Below the pieces are notes generated by a model, which was not told where the DNA came from, did not search any database, and worked only from the letters and a program-made list of their open reading frames with translations. The position numbers and the translations under genes are program-made. Below, in pieces: positions 32,634 to 43,882 of a stretch of DNA of 64,000 bases. Source of the stretch: Amnibacterium kyonggiense (GTDB taxonomy: Bacteria; Actinomycetota; Actinomycetes; Actinomycetales; Microbacteriaceae); contig NZ_SOAM01000001.1 of assembly GCF_004364555.1 (NCBI RefSeq), forward strand, positions 372,001 through 436,000, written 5' to 3'. Positions within the stretch are counted from its first letter, which is position 1. Each line of letters starts with the position of its first letter.

Positions 32634-34490
32634 ATGGCTCGTGCCGTCGGTATCGACCTCGGGACCACGAACAGCGTGGTCGCCGTGCTCGAGGGTGGCG
32701 ACCCCACCGTCATCGCCAATGCGGAAGGCTTCCGCACCACCCCCTCGGTCGTCGCGTTCGCGAAGGACGGTGACGTGCTCGTCGGCGAGACCGCGAAGCG
32801 CCAGGCCGTCACGAACGTCGACCGCACCATCTCGTCCGTCAAGCGCCACATGGGCACCTCGTGGACGACCGAGATCGACGGCAAGAAGTACACGCCGCAG
32901 GAGATCTCGGCCCGCATCCTCGGGAAGCTGAAGCGCGACGCGGAGCAGTACCTCGGCGACACCGTCACCGACGCGGTCATCACCGTCCCGGCGTACTTCA
33001 ACGACGCCGAGCGCCAGGCGACGAAGGACGCCGGTGAGATCGCCGGCCTCAACGTCCTCCGCATCATCAACGAGCCGACCGCGGCCGCGCTCGCGTACGG
33101 CCTCGACAAGGGCAAGGAGGATGAGCTCATCCTCGTCTTCGACCTCGGCGGTGGCACCTTCGACGTGTCCCTCCTCGAGGTGGGCAAGGACGAGGGCTTC
33201 TCGACCATCCAGGTCCGCTCCACCGCGGGCGATAACCGCCTCGGCGGCGACGACTGGGACCAGCGGGTCGTCGAGCACCTCATCAAGCGCTTCAAGGAGT
33301 CGACGGGCGTCGACGTCTCGAAGGACAAGATCGCGCTCCAGCGCCTCAAGGAGGCCGCGGAGCAGGCGAAGAAGGAGCTCTCCGGCTCCACCTCCGCCTC
33401 GATCACCCTCCCGTACCTCTCGCTCACCGAGAACGGCCCGGCGAACCTCGACGAGACGCTGACCCGCGCCCAGTTCGAGAACATGACGAGCGACCTGCTC
33501 GACCGCACGAGGAAGCCGTTCGAGGACGTCATCAAGGAGGCGGGCGTCAAGGTCGGCGACATCGCCCACGTGGTGCTCGTCGGCGGCTCGACCCGCATGC
33601 CCGCCGTCTCCGAGCTCGTGAAGAAGCTCACCGGCGGCAAGGAGCCCAACAAGGGCGTCAACCCGGACGAGGTGGTCGCCGTCGGCGCCGCCCTCCAGGC
33701 CGGCGTGCTGAAGGGCGAGCGCAAGGACGTCCTCCTCATCGACGTCACCCCGCTGTCCCTCGGCATCGAGACCAAGGGCGGGATCATGACCAAGCTCATC
33801 GAGCGCAACACGGCCATCCCGACGAAGCGCAGCGAGACCTTCACGACGGCGGACGACAACCAGCCCTCCGTCGCGATCCAGGTGTTCCAGGGCGAGCGCG
33901 AGTTCACCCGCGACAACAAGAACCTCGGCACGTTCGAGCTGACCGGCATCGCGCCGGCGCCGCGCGGCATGCCGCAGGTCGAGGTCACCTTCGACATCGA
34001 CGCGAACGGCATCGTCCACGTCTCCGCGAAGGACAAGGGCACCGGCAAGGAGCAGTCGATGACGATCACGGGCGGCTCGAGCCTCCCGAAGGACGACATC
34101 GAGCGCATGGTCCGCGAGGCCGAGGAGCACGCCGCCGAGGACAAGCGGCGCCGCGAGGCCGCCGAGGTCCGCAACTCCGGCGAGCAGCTCGTCTACTCGA
34201 TCGAGAAGCTCATCAAGGAGAACGACGACAAGCTGCCCGCGGACGTCAAGGACGAGGTGCAGAGCGACGTCGACGCGCTGAAGAGCGCGCTCGCCGGTGA
34301 CGACGACGACGCGGTGAAGACGGCGTTCGACAAGCTGAACGAGAGCCAGACCAAGCTCGGCCAGGCCATCTACGCCAGCTCGCAGGCGGAGCAGTCCGCG
34401 CCGGCCGCCGACGAGGCCACGTCCTCGTCGTCCTCCGACGAGGACGTGGTGGACGCCGAGGTCGTGGACGAGGACGAGCCCAAGCGATGA
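32634..34490 (+). CDS. dnaK: molecular chaperone DnaK (Hsp70)
   Basis: DnaK binds exposed hydrophobic stretches in an ATP-controlled cycle with DnaJ and GrpE. The 618-residue protein has [18 protein letters not shown] at the start, [36 protein letters not shown] and [11 protein letters not shown] in the ATPase domain. The substrate domain begins after about residue 370 with [14 protein letters not shown], and an acidic tail ends DEDEPKR. AAGGAG precedes the ATG at 32634. It leads the dnaK-grpE-dnaJ-hspR operon and overlaps grpE by 4 bases. Confidence 0.98.
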   Translation: MARAVGIDLGTTNSVVAVLEGGDPTVIANAEGFRTTPSVVAFAKDGDVLVGETAKRQAVTNVDRTISSVKRHMGTSWTTEIDGKKYTPQEISARILGKLKRDAEQYLGDTVTDAVITVPAYFNDAERQATKDAGEIAGLNVLRIINEPTAAALAYGLDKGKEDELILVFDLGGGTFDVSLLEVGKDEGFSTIQVRSTAGDNRLGGDDWDQRVVEHLIKRFKESTGVDVSKDKIALQRLKEAAEQAKKELSGSTSASITLPYLSLTENGPANLDETLTRAQFENMTSDLLDRTRKPFEDVIKEAGVKVGDIAHVVLVGGSTRMPAVSELVKKLTGGKEPNKGVNPDEVVAVGAALQAGVLKGERKDVLLIDVTPLSLGIETKGGIMTKLIERNTAIPTKRSETFTTADDNQPSVAIQVFQGEREFTRDNKNLGTFELTGIAPAPRGMPQVEVTFDIDANGIVHVSAKDKGTGKEQSMTITGGSSLPKDDIERMVREAEEHAAEDKRRREAAEVRNSGEQLVYSIEKLIKENDDKLPADVKDEVQSDVDALKSALAGDDDDAVKTAFDKLNESQTKLGQAIYASSQAEQSAPAADEATSSSSSDEDVVDAEVVDEDEPKR

Positions 34491-35095
34491 CGGACGACAA
34501 GCAGCAGCCGGAGGGGGCGCCCGAGGAGGGCGCCCCGCAGGGCGACGAGGAGTTCATCGCCGCCGAGGGACCGGACGTGGAGACCTCGCTCACGGACGCC
34601 GACCAGGCGTTCCTCAACGGCGAGGGCGACCTCCCGGACGGGACCCCTCGACAGGCTCGGGACGGCGCCCCGAAGCCCGGTGACGAGCACCTCGCCGACC
34701 TCAAGCGGGTGACCGCGGAGTACGCGAACTACCGCCGGCGCACGGAGCGGGAGCGCGACGCCATCAAGGACCGCGCGACCGGTGACGCGGCGCGGGCGAT
34801 CCTGCCCGTGCTCGACGACCTCGACCGCGCGGAGGCGCACGGCGACCTCGCTGAGGGCGGCCCGCTCACCGCGATCGCGCAGAAGCTGCGCGGGGCGGTG
34901 GCGAAGCTCGGCATCACGCCCTACGGCGAGAAGGGCGAGCCCTTCGACCCGCACCAGCACGACGCGATCTTCCAGCGGGAGAGCCCGGACGTGCAGCAGC
35001 CGACCGTGTCCGACGTCGTCGAGCGCGGGTATCGCATCGGCGACACCACCCTCCGCGTCGCGAAGGTCGTCGTCGACACCCCGTCGGGGAGCTGA
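34487..35095 (+). CDS. grpE: nucleotide exchange factor GrpE
   Basis: GrpE releases ADP from DnaK. The 202-residue protein has an acidic disordered N-terminus (about 1-65), a long helix ([20 protein letters not shown]) and the C-terminal beta domain with [14 protein letters not shown] and [16 protein letters not shown]. The disordered part carries [10 protein letters not shown], encoded by the dispersed repeat at 34641-34663. It starts at the ATG overlapping the dnaK stop and is followed by dnaJ after 3 bases. Confidence 0.95.
   Translation: MTDDKQQPEGAPEEGAPQGDEEFIAAEGPDVETSLTDADQAFLNGEGDLPDGTPRQARDGAPKPGDEHLADLKRVTAEYANYRRRTERERDAIKDRATGDAARAILPVLDDLDRAEAHGDLAEGGPLTAIAQKLRGAVAKLGITPYGEKGEPFDPHQHDAIFQRESPDVQQPTVSDVVERGYRIGDTTLRVAKVVVDTPSGS
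34641..34663. repeat. TCGACAGGCTC repeat inside grpE
   Basis: GGACCCCTCGACAGGCTCGG at 34641-34660 matches the element at 52596-52612 (GACCCTTCGACAGGCTC) apart from C/T changes. Here it lies in frame within the disordered N-terminal part of GrpE. The same family is frequent between genes of Microbacteriaceae, from memory. Confidence 0.55.
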
Positions 35096-35098
35096 GGC

Positions 35099-36091
35099 AT
35101 GGCGAGTCAGGACTGGTTCGAGAAGGACTTCTACCGGGTCCTCGGCGTGGACAAGTCCGTCTCGCAGGCCGACCTGAAGAAGGCCTACCGGAAGCTCGCA
35201 CGGCAGTTCCACCCGGACTCCAACCCGGGTGACACGGCAGCGGAGTCGCGGTTCAAGGAGATCTCCGAGGCGTACAGCGTGCTCTCCGACGAGGAGCAGC
35301 GGCGCGAGTACGACCAGATCCGCGCCATGGGCTCGGGCGCCCGCTTCACCGCGGGCGGCGCCGGGCCGCAGGGCGGCGGCTTCGAGGACGTGTTCGGCGG
35401 CCTGTTCAACCAGGGCGCACGGACGCGGACGGGGACCCGCGGCGGCAGCGGCGGCTTCGAGGACATCCTCGGCGGCATGTTCGGCGGGGGCGGTGGCTTC
35501 GGCCAGACCTCCGGCGGCTTCCGGGGCTTCGGCGGCCCGACGCCCGGACGCGACGTCACCGCGACGACGAGCATCGACTTCGTCACCGCCACCAAGGGCG
35601 ACACCGTCACCCTGTCCGGCGGCAACGGCAAGCCGATCACCGTCCGCATCCCGGCCGGCGTGACCGACGGTCAGAAGCTGAAACTGCGCGGGAAGGGCGA
35701 GCCGAGCCCGGACGGCGGCGAGGCGGGCGACCTGGTCCTCACCGTCCACGTCGACAAGCACCCCGTGTTCGAGCGCGACGGTCTCAACCTCCGCGTGAAC
35801 GTCCCCGTGACGTTCGCCGAGGCGGCGCTGGGCGCGACGATCGAGGTGCCGACGCTCGGCGGCGACACCGTCCGCATGAAGGTGCCGGCCGGCACCTCGA
35901 GCGGCCGGGTGCTCCGCATCAAGGGCCGGGGTGTCGAGACGAAGACGGGCAAGGGCGACCTGCTCGCCCGAGTCGAGGTCGCGGTCCCGAACCACCTGTC
36001 GGCGGCGCAGCGGGAGGCCCTCGAGGCCCTCGTGGCGGCCTCCGGCGAGGAGAACCCGCGCGACGACCTCCTGGCGAAGGCCCGCGTGTGA
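35099..36091 (+). CDS. dnaJ: DnaJ-family co-chaperone without zinc-finger domain
   Basis: The 330-residue J-protein stimulates DnaK. The J-domain (1-75) has the HPD motif at residues 38-40. A Gly/Phe-rich region (about 80-150) follows, then two beta-sandwich client domains ([38 protein letters not shown]). The CxxCxGxG zinc repeats of class A DnaJ are missing, so this is class B, like CbpA. It follows grpE by 3 bases. A hairpin repeat separates it from hspR. Confidence 0.93.
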   Translation: MASQDWFEKDFYRVLGVDKSVSQADLKKAYRKLARQFHPDSNPGDTAAESRFKEISEAYSVLSDEEQRREYDQIRAMGSGARFTAGGAGPQGGGFEDVFGGLFNQGARTRTGTRGGSGGFEDILGGMFGGGGGFGQTSGGFRGFGGPTPGRDVTATTSIDFVTATKGDTVTLSGGNGKPITVRIPAGVTDGQKLKLRGKGEPSPDGGEAGDLVLTVHVDKHPVFERDGLNLRVNVPVTFAEAALGATIEVPTLGGDTVRMKVPAGTSSGRVLRIKGRGVETKTGKGDLLARVEVAVPNHLSAAQREALEALVAASGEENPRDDLLAKARV

Positions 36092-36098
36092 CCAGGAG

Positions 36099-36155
36099 CC
36101 GGGTTCACGGATACGGAGATCCCGCGCAGCCGGATCTCCGTATCGGTGAACCCGG
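36099..36155. repeat. dispersed hairpin repeat between dnaJ and hspR
   Basis: Arms 36099-36122 and 36132-36155 pair over about 24 bases with one mismatch; the core is CGGATACGGAGATCC. The same core builds hairpins at 55573-55624 and, diverged, 46753-46808. A further partial copy CACGGAGATCCG (36159-36170) follows and supplies the GGAGAT that lies 7 bases before the hspR ATG. It may attenuate transcription between dnaJ and hspR. Confidence 0.8.
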
Positions 36156-36173
36156 TTGCACGGAGATCCGCTG

Positions 36174-36626
36174 ATGGACGCCGACGACCCGATCTTCCCC
36201 ATCGCCGCAGCCGCCGAGCTCGCGGGCATGCACCCGCAGACGCTGCGTCAGTACGACCGGCTCGGGCTCGTGGTCCCGCGCCGCACCGCCGGCAAGTCCC
36301 GCCGCTACTCGCTGCGCGAGGTCGCGCAGCTGCGGGAGGTGCAGCGCCTCTCGGGCGAGGGCGTCTCGCTCGAGGGCATCCGGCGTGTGCTGGAGCTCGA
36401 GAACGAGGTCGTCGCCCTCCGGGACCGCGTGCGGCAGCTCGAGACGGCGCTCGCGAACGAGATGCTGTCGCGTCCGGGCGCCCGCGTCTTCGCGTCCTCC
36501 GCCCAGGGCGACGTGGTGCCCTTGCGCCACGGCACCCGTGCCGCCCGACGCACCGAGCTGATGGTGTGGCGTCCGCGTTCCCGTCCGGTCGATCCGGACG
36601 AGATCGAGGACGCCGAGGTGGAATGA
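36174..36626 (+). CDS. hspR: heat-shock repressor HspR, MerR family
   Basis: HspR represses the dnaK operon and clpB by binding HAIR elements, with DnaK as co-repressor in related bacteria. The 150-residue protein has a MerR-type winged helix (IAAAAELAGMHPQTLRQYDR, then GLVVPRRT and RRYSLREVAQL) and a short coiled region, without a long effector domain. ATG 36174 is preferred to TTG 36156 because GGAGAT lies 7 bases upstream. The ribosome site is part of the repeat-derived sequence. Confidence 0.93.
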   Translation: MDADDPIFPIAAAAELAGMHPQTLRQYDRLGLVVPRRTAGKSRRYSLREVAQLREVQRLSGEGVSLEGIRRVLELENEVVALRDRVRQLETALANEMLSRPGARVFASSAQGDVVPLRHGTRAARRTELMVWRPRSRPVDPDEIEDAEVE

Positions 36627-36629
36627 ATC

Positions 36630-36649
36630 CTGAGCGCACCGCGCTCAAC
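36630..36649 (+). promoter_or_regulatory. HAIR-like operator before clpB
   Basis: CTGAGC (36630-36635), 7 bases, GCTCAAC (36643-36649): the spacing equals that of the HAIR element and the inner TGAG/CTCA is kept, while outer bases differ. It lies in the 67-base gap between hspR and clpB, where HspR control of clpB would be expected. Confidence 0.55.
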
Positions 36650-36693
36650 TCGATGGACGTCCCGTCCACCGACTTCCGCAGAAAGCAGGACCC

Positions 36694-38862
<2,169 letters not shown>

Positions 38863-38925
38863 CGACGCCACACGCCATCCGCCGGTGGGAGAAGGCCGTT
38901 CATCTTCGGGCGGTAGACGTGGGGC

Positions 38926-39729
38926 GTGAGCGCCCTGCACCTCCTGCTCGTCGGCATCGACGGCCTCCGGCTCGACCTCGCGACGGAGGAGCGCGCGCCG
39001 CACCTCCGCGGTCTGATCGCCCGGGGCGCTTCGACGAGCATGACGATGCCGGTCCCGACCATCTCGGGGCCCGGCTGGGCGACGCTGCTCACGGGGGCGT
39101 CGCACGCGGAGCACGGCGTCGTCGACAACACCTTCGTCGGCAGCCGCCTGGCGGGCATCCCCGACCTGCTGAGCCGCGCGTTCTTCGCCGACCCGAGCCG
39201 GACGACGTTCGCCGCCGCCGCCTGGCCGCCCCTCGTGGACCCCGTCGGGGTCGGGCCGGTGATCCACACGCGTGACGAGCAGCGCCGCGCGGAGCGGCAC
39301 CGGGTGATCGTGCGGGACGGCGAGACCTACGGCTACCGCACGACGGACGCCGAGATCGCCGACTTCGCCGTCGCCGGGCTGTTCGCCGCGGGGCCGGACG
39401 TCTCCTTCGTGTACTGGTCCGGCGTCGACGAGGCGGGCCACGTCCACGGCGCCCGGAGCGACGAGTACGCGGCGGCGATCACGCGGACGGACGCCTACCT
39501 CGGCCGGCTGCTGGAGGTCGTGGAGCACCGCGCCGCAGCGGGGGAGCGGTGGCTCGTCGCCGCCACGACGGACCACGGGCACGTGGACGTCGGCGGCCAC
39601 GGCGGCGGGGAGCCCGAGGTGGTGGCGTCCTTCGTCGTCCGTGCCGCGTGGAACGCCGGCCTCGACGCGTGGCCCGCGTCGATCGAACCGGCGGAGCTCA
39701 CGCCGCGGCTGCTGGCCGCGCTCGCCTGA
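38926..39729 (+). CDS. alkaline-phosphatase-superfamily phosphodiesterase
   Basis: The 267-residue protein fits the type I nucleotide pyrophosphatase/phosphodiesterase family: LLVGIDGLRLD with a metal-binding Asp, PTISGPGWATLLTGASHAEH with the nucleophile region, SGVDEAGHVHG and TTDHGHVDVGGHGG with further metal ligands. It is shorter than many members. The start is GTG 38926. It converges with the nitroreductase gene with only 3 bases between stops. The substrate is unknown. Confidence 0.85.
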   Translation: MSALHLLLVGIDGLRLDLATEERAPHLRGLIARGASTSMTMPVPTISGPGWATLLTGASHAEHGVVDNTFVGSRLAGIPDLLSRAFFADPSRTTFAAAAWPPLVDPVGVGPVIHTRDEQRRAERHRVIVRDGETYGYRTTDAEIADFAVAGLFAAGPDVSFVYWSGVDEAGHVHGARSDEYAAAITRTDAYLGRLLEVVEHRAAAGERWLVAATTDHGHVDVGGHGGGEPEVVASFVVRAAWNAGLDAWPASIEPAELTPRLLAALA

Positions 39730-39732
39730 CCA

Positions 39733-40329
39733 TCAGTCGCGGACGAGGACCAGCTCGTCGAGCGGCAGCCGCGTGCGCACGGCGGTCTCGCGCTCGCGGT
39801 ACTTCTCCGGCAGCAGGTCGGGGGAGGCGACCGTGCCGACCGCGGTGACCGTGACGGGGAGGAAGCGCTCCGGCAGGTCGAACTCGGCCTGCAGTCCGGC
39901 GACGTCGATGCCGCCCATCGGGTGCGCGTGCAGCCCGAGCGCGTGCGCCTGGCTCGCGAGGTTCGCCATCGACTGGCCCAGGTCGTACTCGGCCCAGCGG
40001 TGCGCGCCGAGCGGCTGCTCGCCGTCGGGGGCCACGACGGCGATGGCCAGCACGAGCAGCGACGCGTTGGGCGCCCAGGTGCGGTTGAAGCCCATGAGGT
40101 GCCGCTCGATGCGGTCGAAGGTCTCCGTGCCGCGCTTGCCGACGATGAAGCGCCGCGCCTGCGCGTTCGAGGCGGAGGCCGCCCAGCGCGCCGCCTCGAG
40201 CAGCGACGTCACCTGCTCGTCGGTCACCACCGCGTTCGCATCGAACGAGCGCGGTGACCAGCGCATCGCCAGGATCTCCTCGATGGGGGCGTCGGTGACG
40301 GCCTGGCGGTCGGGGATGACGGTGGACAT
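39733..40329 (-). CDS. nitroreductase-family flavoprotein
   Basis: The 198-residue protein has the FMN-binding start RWSPRSFDANAVVTDEQV, EAARWAASASNAQARRFIV, YDLGQSMANLASQAHALGL and HPMGGID. ATG 40329 is preceded by GGAGG on the minus strand; longer frames lack this. It is divergent from an SfnG-like monooxygenase, which needs reduced flavin, so a role as flavin reductase partner is possible. Otherwise it may reduce nitro or quinone compounds. Confidence 0.88.
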   Translation of the reverse strand: MSTVIPDRQAVTDAPIEEILAMRWSPRSFDANAVVTDEQVTSLLEAARWAASASNAQARRFIVGKRGTETFDRIERHLMGFNRTWAPNASLLVLAIAVVAPDGEQPLGAHRWAEYDLGQSMANLASQAHALGLHAHPMGGIDVAGLQAEFDLPERFLPVTVTAVGTVASPDLLPEKYRERETAVRTRLPLDELVLVRD

Positions 40330-40361
40330 GCTGCCTCCGGGAGCGGAAGGGACGGGGTGCA

Positions 40362-40385
40362 GCACACCTTCGGGCCGAGGTGTGC
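40362..40385. promoter_or_regulatory. inverted repeat between nitroreductase and monooxygenase genes
   Basis: GCACACCT(8 bases)AGGTGTGC is a perfect 8-bp inverted repeat in the 157-base divergent gap. It sits 33 bases from the nitroreductase start and about 100 from the monooxygenase start. TACCGT (40475-40480), 6 bases before the GTG, is a likely -10 for the monooxygenase. The repeat could be an operator acting on both genes. Confidence 0.5.
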
Positions 40386-40486
40386 AGCGCATGCCCCACG
40401 AGGACTATTCCCGGCGGCGGGCTGCGGCGGCGTCACCCGGCGCAACAGTCGAGCGCGGCTCGACGACCTCCGCCTACCGTGCACGG

Positions 40487-41626
40487 GTGACCGATGCACC
40501 GCTGCACGCGACGTCCGACGACCAGCTCCGATTCGCCTACTGGGTCCCGAACGTGTCCGGCGGCCTGGTGACCTCCGACATCGAGCAGCGCACCGACTGG
40601 GGCTTCGACTACAACGTCCGCCTCGCGCAGACCGCCGAGCGGAACGGATTCGACTACGCCCTCTCGCAGGTCCGGTACACCGCGTCCTACGGTGCGGACC
40701 AGCAGCACGAGTCCACCTCCTTCTCCCTCGGCCTGCTGCTCAACACGGAGCGTCTGAAGGTGATCGCCGCGATCCACCCCGGCCTCTGGCACCCGGCGGT
40801 GCTTGCGAAGTGGATCACGACCGCCGACCACCTCTCGCACGGCCGAGCGGCGATCAACGTCGTCTCCGGTTGGTTCAAGGGCGAGTTCACCGGGCTCGGC
40901 GAGCCGTGGCTCGAGCACGGCGAGCGGTACCGACGCAGCGAGGAGTTCATCCGCGTCGTCTGCGCGCTCTGGACCGAGCAGCACGTCGACTTCTCGGGCG
41001 ACTTCTACCGCGTGCACGACTTCACCATGCAGCCGACGCCGTGGCCCGTGGAGGGGCGGCCGCACCCCGAGATCTTCATGGGAGGCAACTCCACCGACGC
41101 CCGCGGCATGGGCGGCCGCGTCGCCGACTGGTACTTCAGCAACGGCAAGGACTTCGCCGGGTTCGAGGAGCAGTACCGCGAGGTGACCGCGGAGGCGGCG
41201 CTCGCCGGCCGCACGGACCGGGTCCGCTTCGGTCTGAACGGCTTCGTCGTCGCGCGCGACACCGAGAAGGAGGCCCAGGACACCCTCGAGGAGATCATCG
41301 CGAAGGCGAACCCGGAGGCGGTCGAGGGGTTCCGCGAGGCCGTGCGGCAGGCCGGGCGGTCGACCGGGGACGGCAAGGGCATGTGGGCCGACTCCACGTT
41401 CCGCGACCTGGTCCAGTACAACGACGGGTTCCGCACGGGACTGATCGGCACGCCGGAACAGATCGCGCGTCGCATCGTCGCCTACAAGGAGCGCGGCGTC
41501 GACCTGTTCCTGCTCGGCTTCCTGCACTTCATCGAGGAGATCGAGGCGTTCGGGAGGGATGTGCTGCCGATCGTGCGCGAGCTGGAGGCGGAGTCGATCC
41601 GCTCCGGGCGCCTGCATCGGGCCTGA
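40487..41626 (+). CDS. sfnG: SfnG-like FMNH2-dependent monooxygenase (dimethylsulfone type)
   Basis: The 379-residue luciferase-like protein closely follows the SfnG pattern: FAYWVPNVSGGLVTSDIEQR near the N-terminus, FDYALSQVRYTASYGA, HPGLWHPAVLAKWITTADHL, and GRAAINVVSGWFKGEF. SfnG oxidises dimethylsulfone to methanesulfinate in sulfur scavenging, using reduced FMN. The GTG at 40487 seems leaderless. No ssu genes are in the window. The name is from pattern recall; an alkanesulfonate monooxygenase is the alternative. Confidence 0.8.
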   Translation: MTDAPLHATSDDQLRFAYWVPNVSGGLVTSDIEQRTDWGFDYNVRLAQTAERNGFDYALSQVRYTASYGADQQHESTSFSLGLLLNTERLKVIAAIHPGLWHPAVLAKWITTADHLSHGRAAINVVSGWFKGEFTGLGEPWLEHGERYRRSEEFIRVVCALWTEQHVDFSGDFYRVHDFTMQPTPWPVEGRPHPEIFMGGNSTDARGMGGRVADWYFSNGKDFAGFEEQYREVTAEAALAGRTDRVRFGLNGFVVARDTEKEAQDTLEEIIAKANPEAVEGFREAVRQAGRSTGDGKGMWADSTFRDLVQYNDGFRTGLIGTPEQIARRIVAYKERGVDLFLLGFLHFIEEIEAFGRDVLPIVRELEAESIRSGRLHRA

Positions 41627-41643
41627 GCGCGCCGGGCCGGGAC

Positions 41644-42207
41644 TCAGGCCAGGCCGACCAGCGATCTGGCCTCCGCCGCCGTCGGCTCGACGGCGTACGC
41701 GCCGCGGGCCGCGAGCGTCCGGACCGTCGCGCCGCGGATGCGCGGGCCGCGGATCGCCACGCAGTCGTGCTCCGCGACGGCGGTGACGAGCACGCCCGTC
41801 GCGCCGAGCCCGTGCTCGAGCGCGAAGGCGATCTCGTCGGTGAGCCGCTCCTGCACCTGCGGCCGGGCGGCGATGGTCTCGATCACCCGGACGATCGCGC
41901 CGAGGCCCGCGACCGCGCCCGGCCGGTAGACGAGCGAGACCGCCCCCGCGAACTTCAGCAGGTGGTGCTCGCACGTCGACCGGAACGGGATGTCGAGGAA
42001 GGCCACCGGTCCGCGCGCGTCGGTGTCCGCGACGGCGGAGGCAGCGAGGTCGGGCACCGGGTCCACGCCGACGCCCGCGAACAGCTCGGCGCCGAGACGG
42101 GCCACCCGCTCGGGCGTGCGGTCGAGCGACGGGTCCGCGGGGTCGAGGCCGAGGGCGCGGAGGTACTCCTCCACGGCGCGCTGCGCACGCTCCAGATCGG
42201 GCGTCAT
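41644..42207 (-). CDS. folE: GTP cyclohydrolase I
   Basis: FolE opens GTP to dihydroneopterin triphosphate, the first step of folate synthesis. The 187-residue protein has zinc ligands in RSTCEHHLLKF and EHDCVAIRG, plus IVRVIETIAARPQVQERLT. The usual CMTMRGV block is diverged to CVAIRGP, but the Cys is kept. It is the last gene of folP-folBK-folE and overlaps folBK by 4 bases. Confidence 0.93.
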   Translation of the reverse strand: MTPDLERAQRAVEEYLRALGLDPADPSLDRTPERVARLGAELFAGVGVDPVPDLAASAVADTDARGPVAFLDIPFRSTCEHHLLKFAGAVSLVYRPGAVAGLGAIVRVIETIAARPQVQERLTDEIAFALEHGLGATGVLVTAVAEHDCVAIRGPRIRGATVRTLAARGAYAVEPTAAEARSLVGLA

Positions 42208-43049
42208 CCCGCCTCCAGTGCCGCGAGCAGGTGGCGCACGCGGCCGCGGCCGGGCAGCACGGCGTCCGGGTCCGCCTCGAGCCAGGGCGACAGCACGAAC
42301 GCGCGCTCGTGGGCGCGAGGGTGGGGGAGGACGAGTCCCGGTTCGTCGATCCGCCGGTCGCCCTGGACGATCAGGTCGAGGTCGAGGGTGCGGTCGCCCC
42401 ACCGCTCGGCCCGCACGCGCCCGAAGGTCCGCTCGATCAGCAGCAGCCGGTGCAGGAGGGCCTCCGGCGCCAGCGAGGTGCGGCCGACGACGACGCCGTT
42501 CCCGTACCGCGGACGGTCCGGGTCCGGGCCGGAGCGCGTCACGGCGACGGTCTCGTGCAGCGAGGACACCACGTCGACGGTGAGGCCCGGTAGGCGCTGG
42601 AGCGCAGCGACCGCCTCTGCGAACGTCTCGGCCCGGTCGCCGAGGTTCGTGCCGATCGCGATGACGACCGGCTCGACGGTCCCGGTGCGCCGGCGTTCGA
42701 CCCGGACGGCGACGTCCGCGAACGGCACGGGGATCGGCGCCGAGGGCTTGTGCACGGTCACGACGACCGCGTCGACGAGCTCGGCCTCGAGTGCGACGTC
42801 CGCGATCCGCTGCGCGAGCGTCTCGATGAGGTCGACCGGATCGCGCTCGACCGCGGCGACGACGGCCTCCGCCAGCTCGCCGTAGTGCACCGTCGCGAGC
42901 ACCCGGTCCGTCGCCGCCGCGACGGCGAGGTCGAGCGTCAGCTCCAGGTCGACCACGAACTCCTGCCCGGCGGCGCGCTCCTCGGGCAGCACACCATGCC
43001 GGCCGAACGCCCGAACGCCGGTGAGCAGGATCCGGTCCGCGGCGCTCAT
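42204..43049 (-). CDS. folBK: dihydroneopterin aldolase / HPPK fusion
   Basis: The 281-residue protein joins FolB (residues 1-120, ILLTGVRAFGRHGVLPEE with VHYGELAEAV) and FolK (about 127-281, VVIAIGTNLGDRAETFAEAV, ERWGDRTLDLDLIVQGD, LPHPRAHERAFVLSPW). The two steps are consecutive, making the hydroxymethylpterin and then its diphosphate for FolP. It overlaps folP and folE by 4 bases each. Confidence 0.94.
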   Translation of the reverse strand: MSAADRILLTGVRAFGRHGVLPEERAAGQEFVVDLELTLDLAVAAATDRVLATVHYGELAEAVVAAVERDPVDLIETLAQRIADVALEAELVDAVVVTVHKPSAPIPVPFADVAVRVERRRTGTVEPVVIAIGTNLGDRAETFAEAVAALQRLPGLTVDVVSSLHETVAVTRSGPDPDRPRYGNGVVVGRTSLAPEALLHRLLLIERTFGRVRAERWGDRTLDLDLIVQGDRRIDEPGLVLPHPRAHERAFVLSPWLEADPDAVLPGRGRVRHLLAALEAG

Positions 43050-43843
43050 GCCGCTTCCCGCATGCGTCGGACGACGTCGATCGCGGCCCGGCTGACGGCG
43101 GGCGCATGGACGCGGACGCCCCAGACCCCCCGCTCGGCGAGCAGCGCGGTGAGCACGGCGGTGACGCCGTCGCGGTCCTCCGCCGGTCCGTCGACGAGCT
43201 CGCCGAGGAACCGCTTCCGCGAGACCCCGACGAGGAGGCGGAGGCCGTCGACCCCCAGCGCGTCGAGGTGCGCGAGCAGGTGCCAGTTCTCGGCCGCCGT
43301 CTTGCTGAACCCGACGCCCGGATCGACGACGAGCCGCTGGCGGGGGACGCCAGCGGTCGTCGCGGCGTCCACGCGGTCCCGGAGGTCGGTGGCGACGTCC
43401 CGGACCACATCGCCGTAGTCGCCGCCGCGACCGGCCGGTCCCCGCGAATGCATGAGCACGAGGTCGGCGCCGGAATCGGCGGCGACGCGCAGCAGCCCGG
43501 GGTCACGGCCGCCGTCCACGTCGTTGACGATCGTCGCCCCCGCCCGGACGGCGGCGGCGGCGACCGATGCGCGGCGGGTGTCGATGCTGACGCGGATCCC
43601 GCCCGCGACGAGGCCCTCGACGACCGGGAGGACGCGTCGGAGCTCCTCGCCCGGGTCCACGGGCGCGGCGCCGGGCCGGGTGGACTCGCCGCCGACGTCC
43701 ACCACGTCGGCGCCGGCCTCGACGAGCGCCTGGCCGTGCCCGATGGCAGCGGCCGGGTCGAGGAAGCGGCCGCCGTCGCTGAACGAGTCCGGCGTCACGT
43801 TGAGGACGCCGAACACGACCGGCGGGACGAAGGGCTGCGGCAT
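43046..43843 (-). CDS. folP: dihydropteroate synthase
   Basis: FolP joins the pterin diphosphate and p-aminobenzoate. The 265-residue protein has both signatures: FGVLNVTPDSFSDGG and DVGGESTRPGA, plus VNDVDGG and VGVSRKRFLGELVDG. It is first in the folate operon. ATG 43843 is chosen; TAGCCT on the minus strand (43859-43854) lies 10 bases upstream as a -10. The 39-base gap to the divergent acetyltransferase must hold both promoters. Confidence 0.95.
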   Translation of the reverse strand: MPQPFVPPVVFGVLNVTPDSFSDGGRFLDPAAAIGHGQALVEAGADVVDVGGESTRPGAAPVDPGEELRRVLPVVEGLVAGGIRVSIDTRRASVAAAAVRAGATIVNDVDGGRDPGLLRVAADSGADLVLMHSRGPAGRGGDYGDVVRDVATDLRDRVDAATTAGVPRQRLVVDPGVGFSKTAAENWHLLAHLDALGVDGLRLLVGVSRKRFLGELVDGPAEDRDGVTAVLTALLAERGVWGVRVHAPAVSRAAIDVVRRMREAA

Positions 43844-43882
43844 GGGCCCGATCAGGCTAGCGGCGGCTCGGTACCGTGGGGC

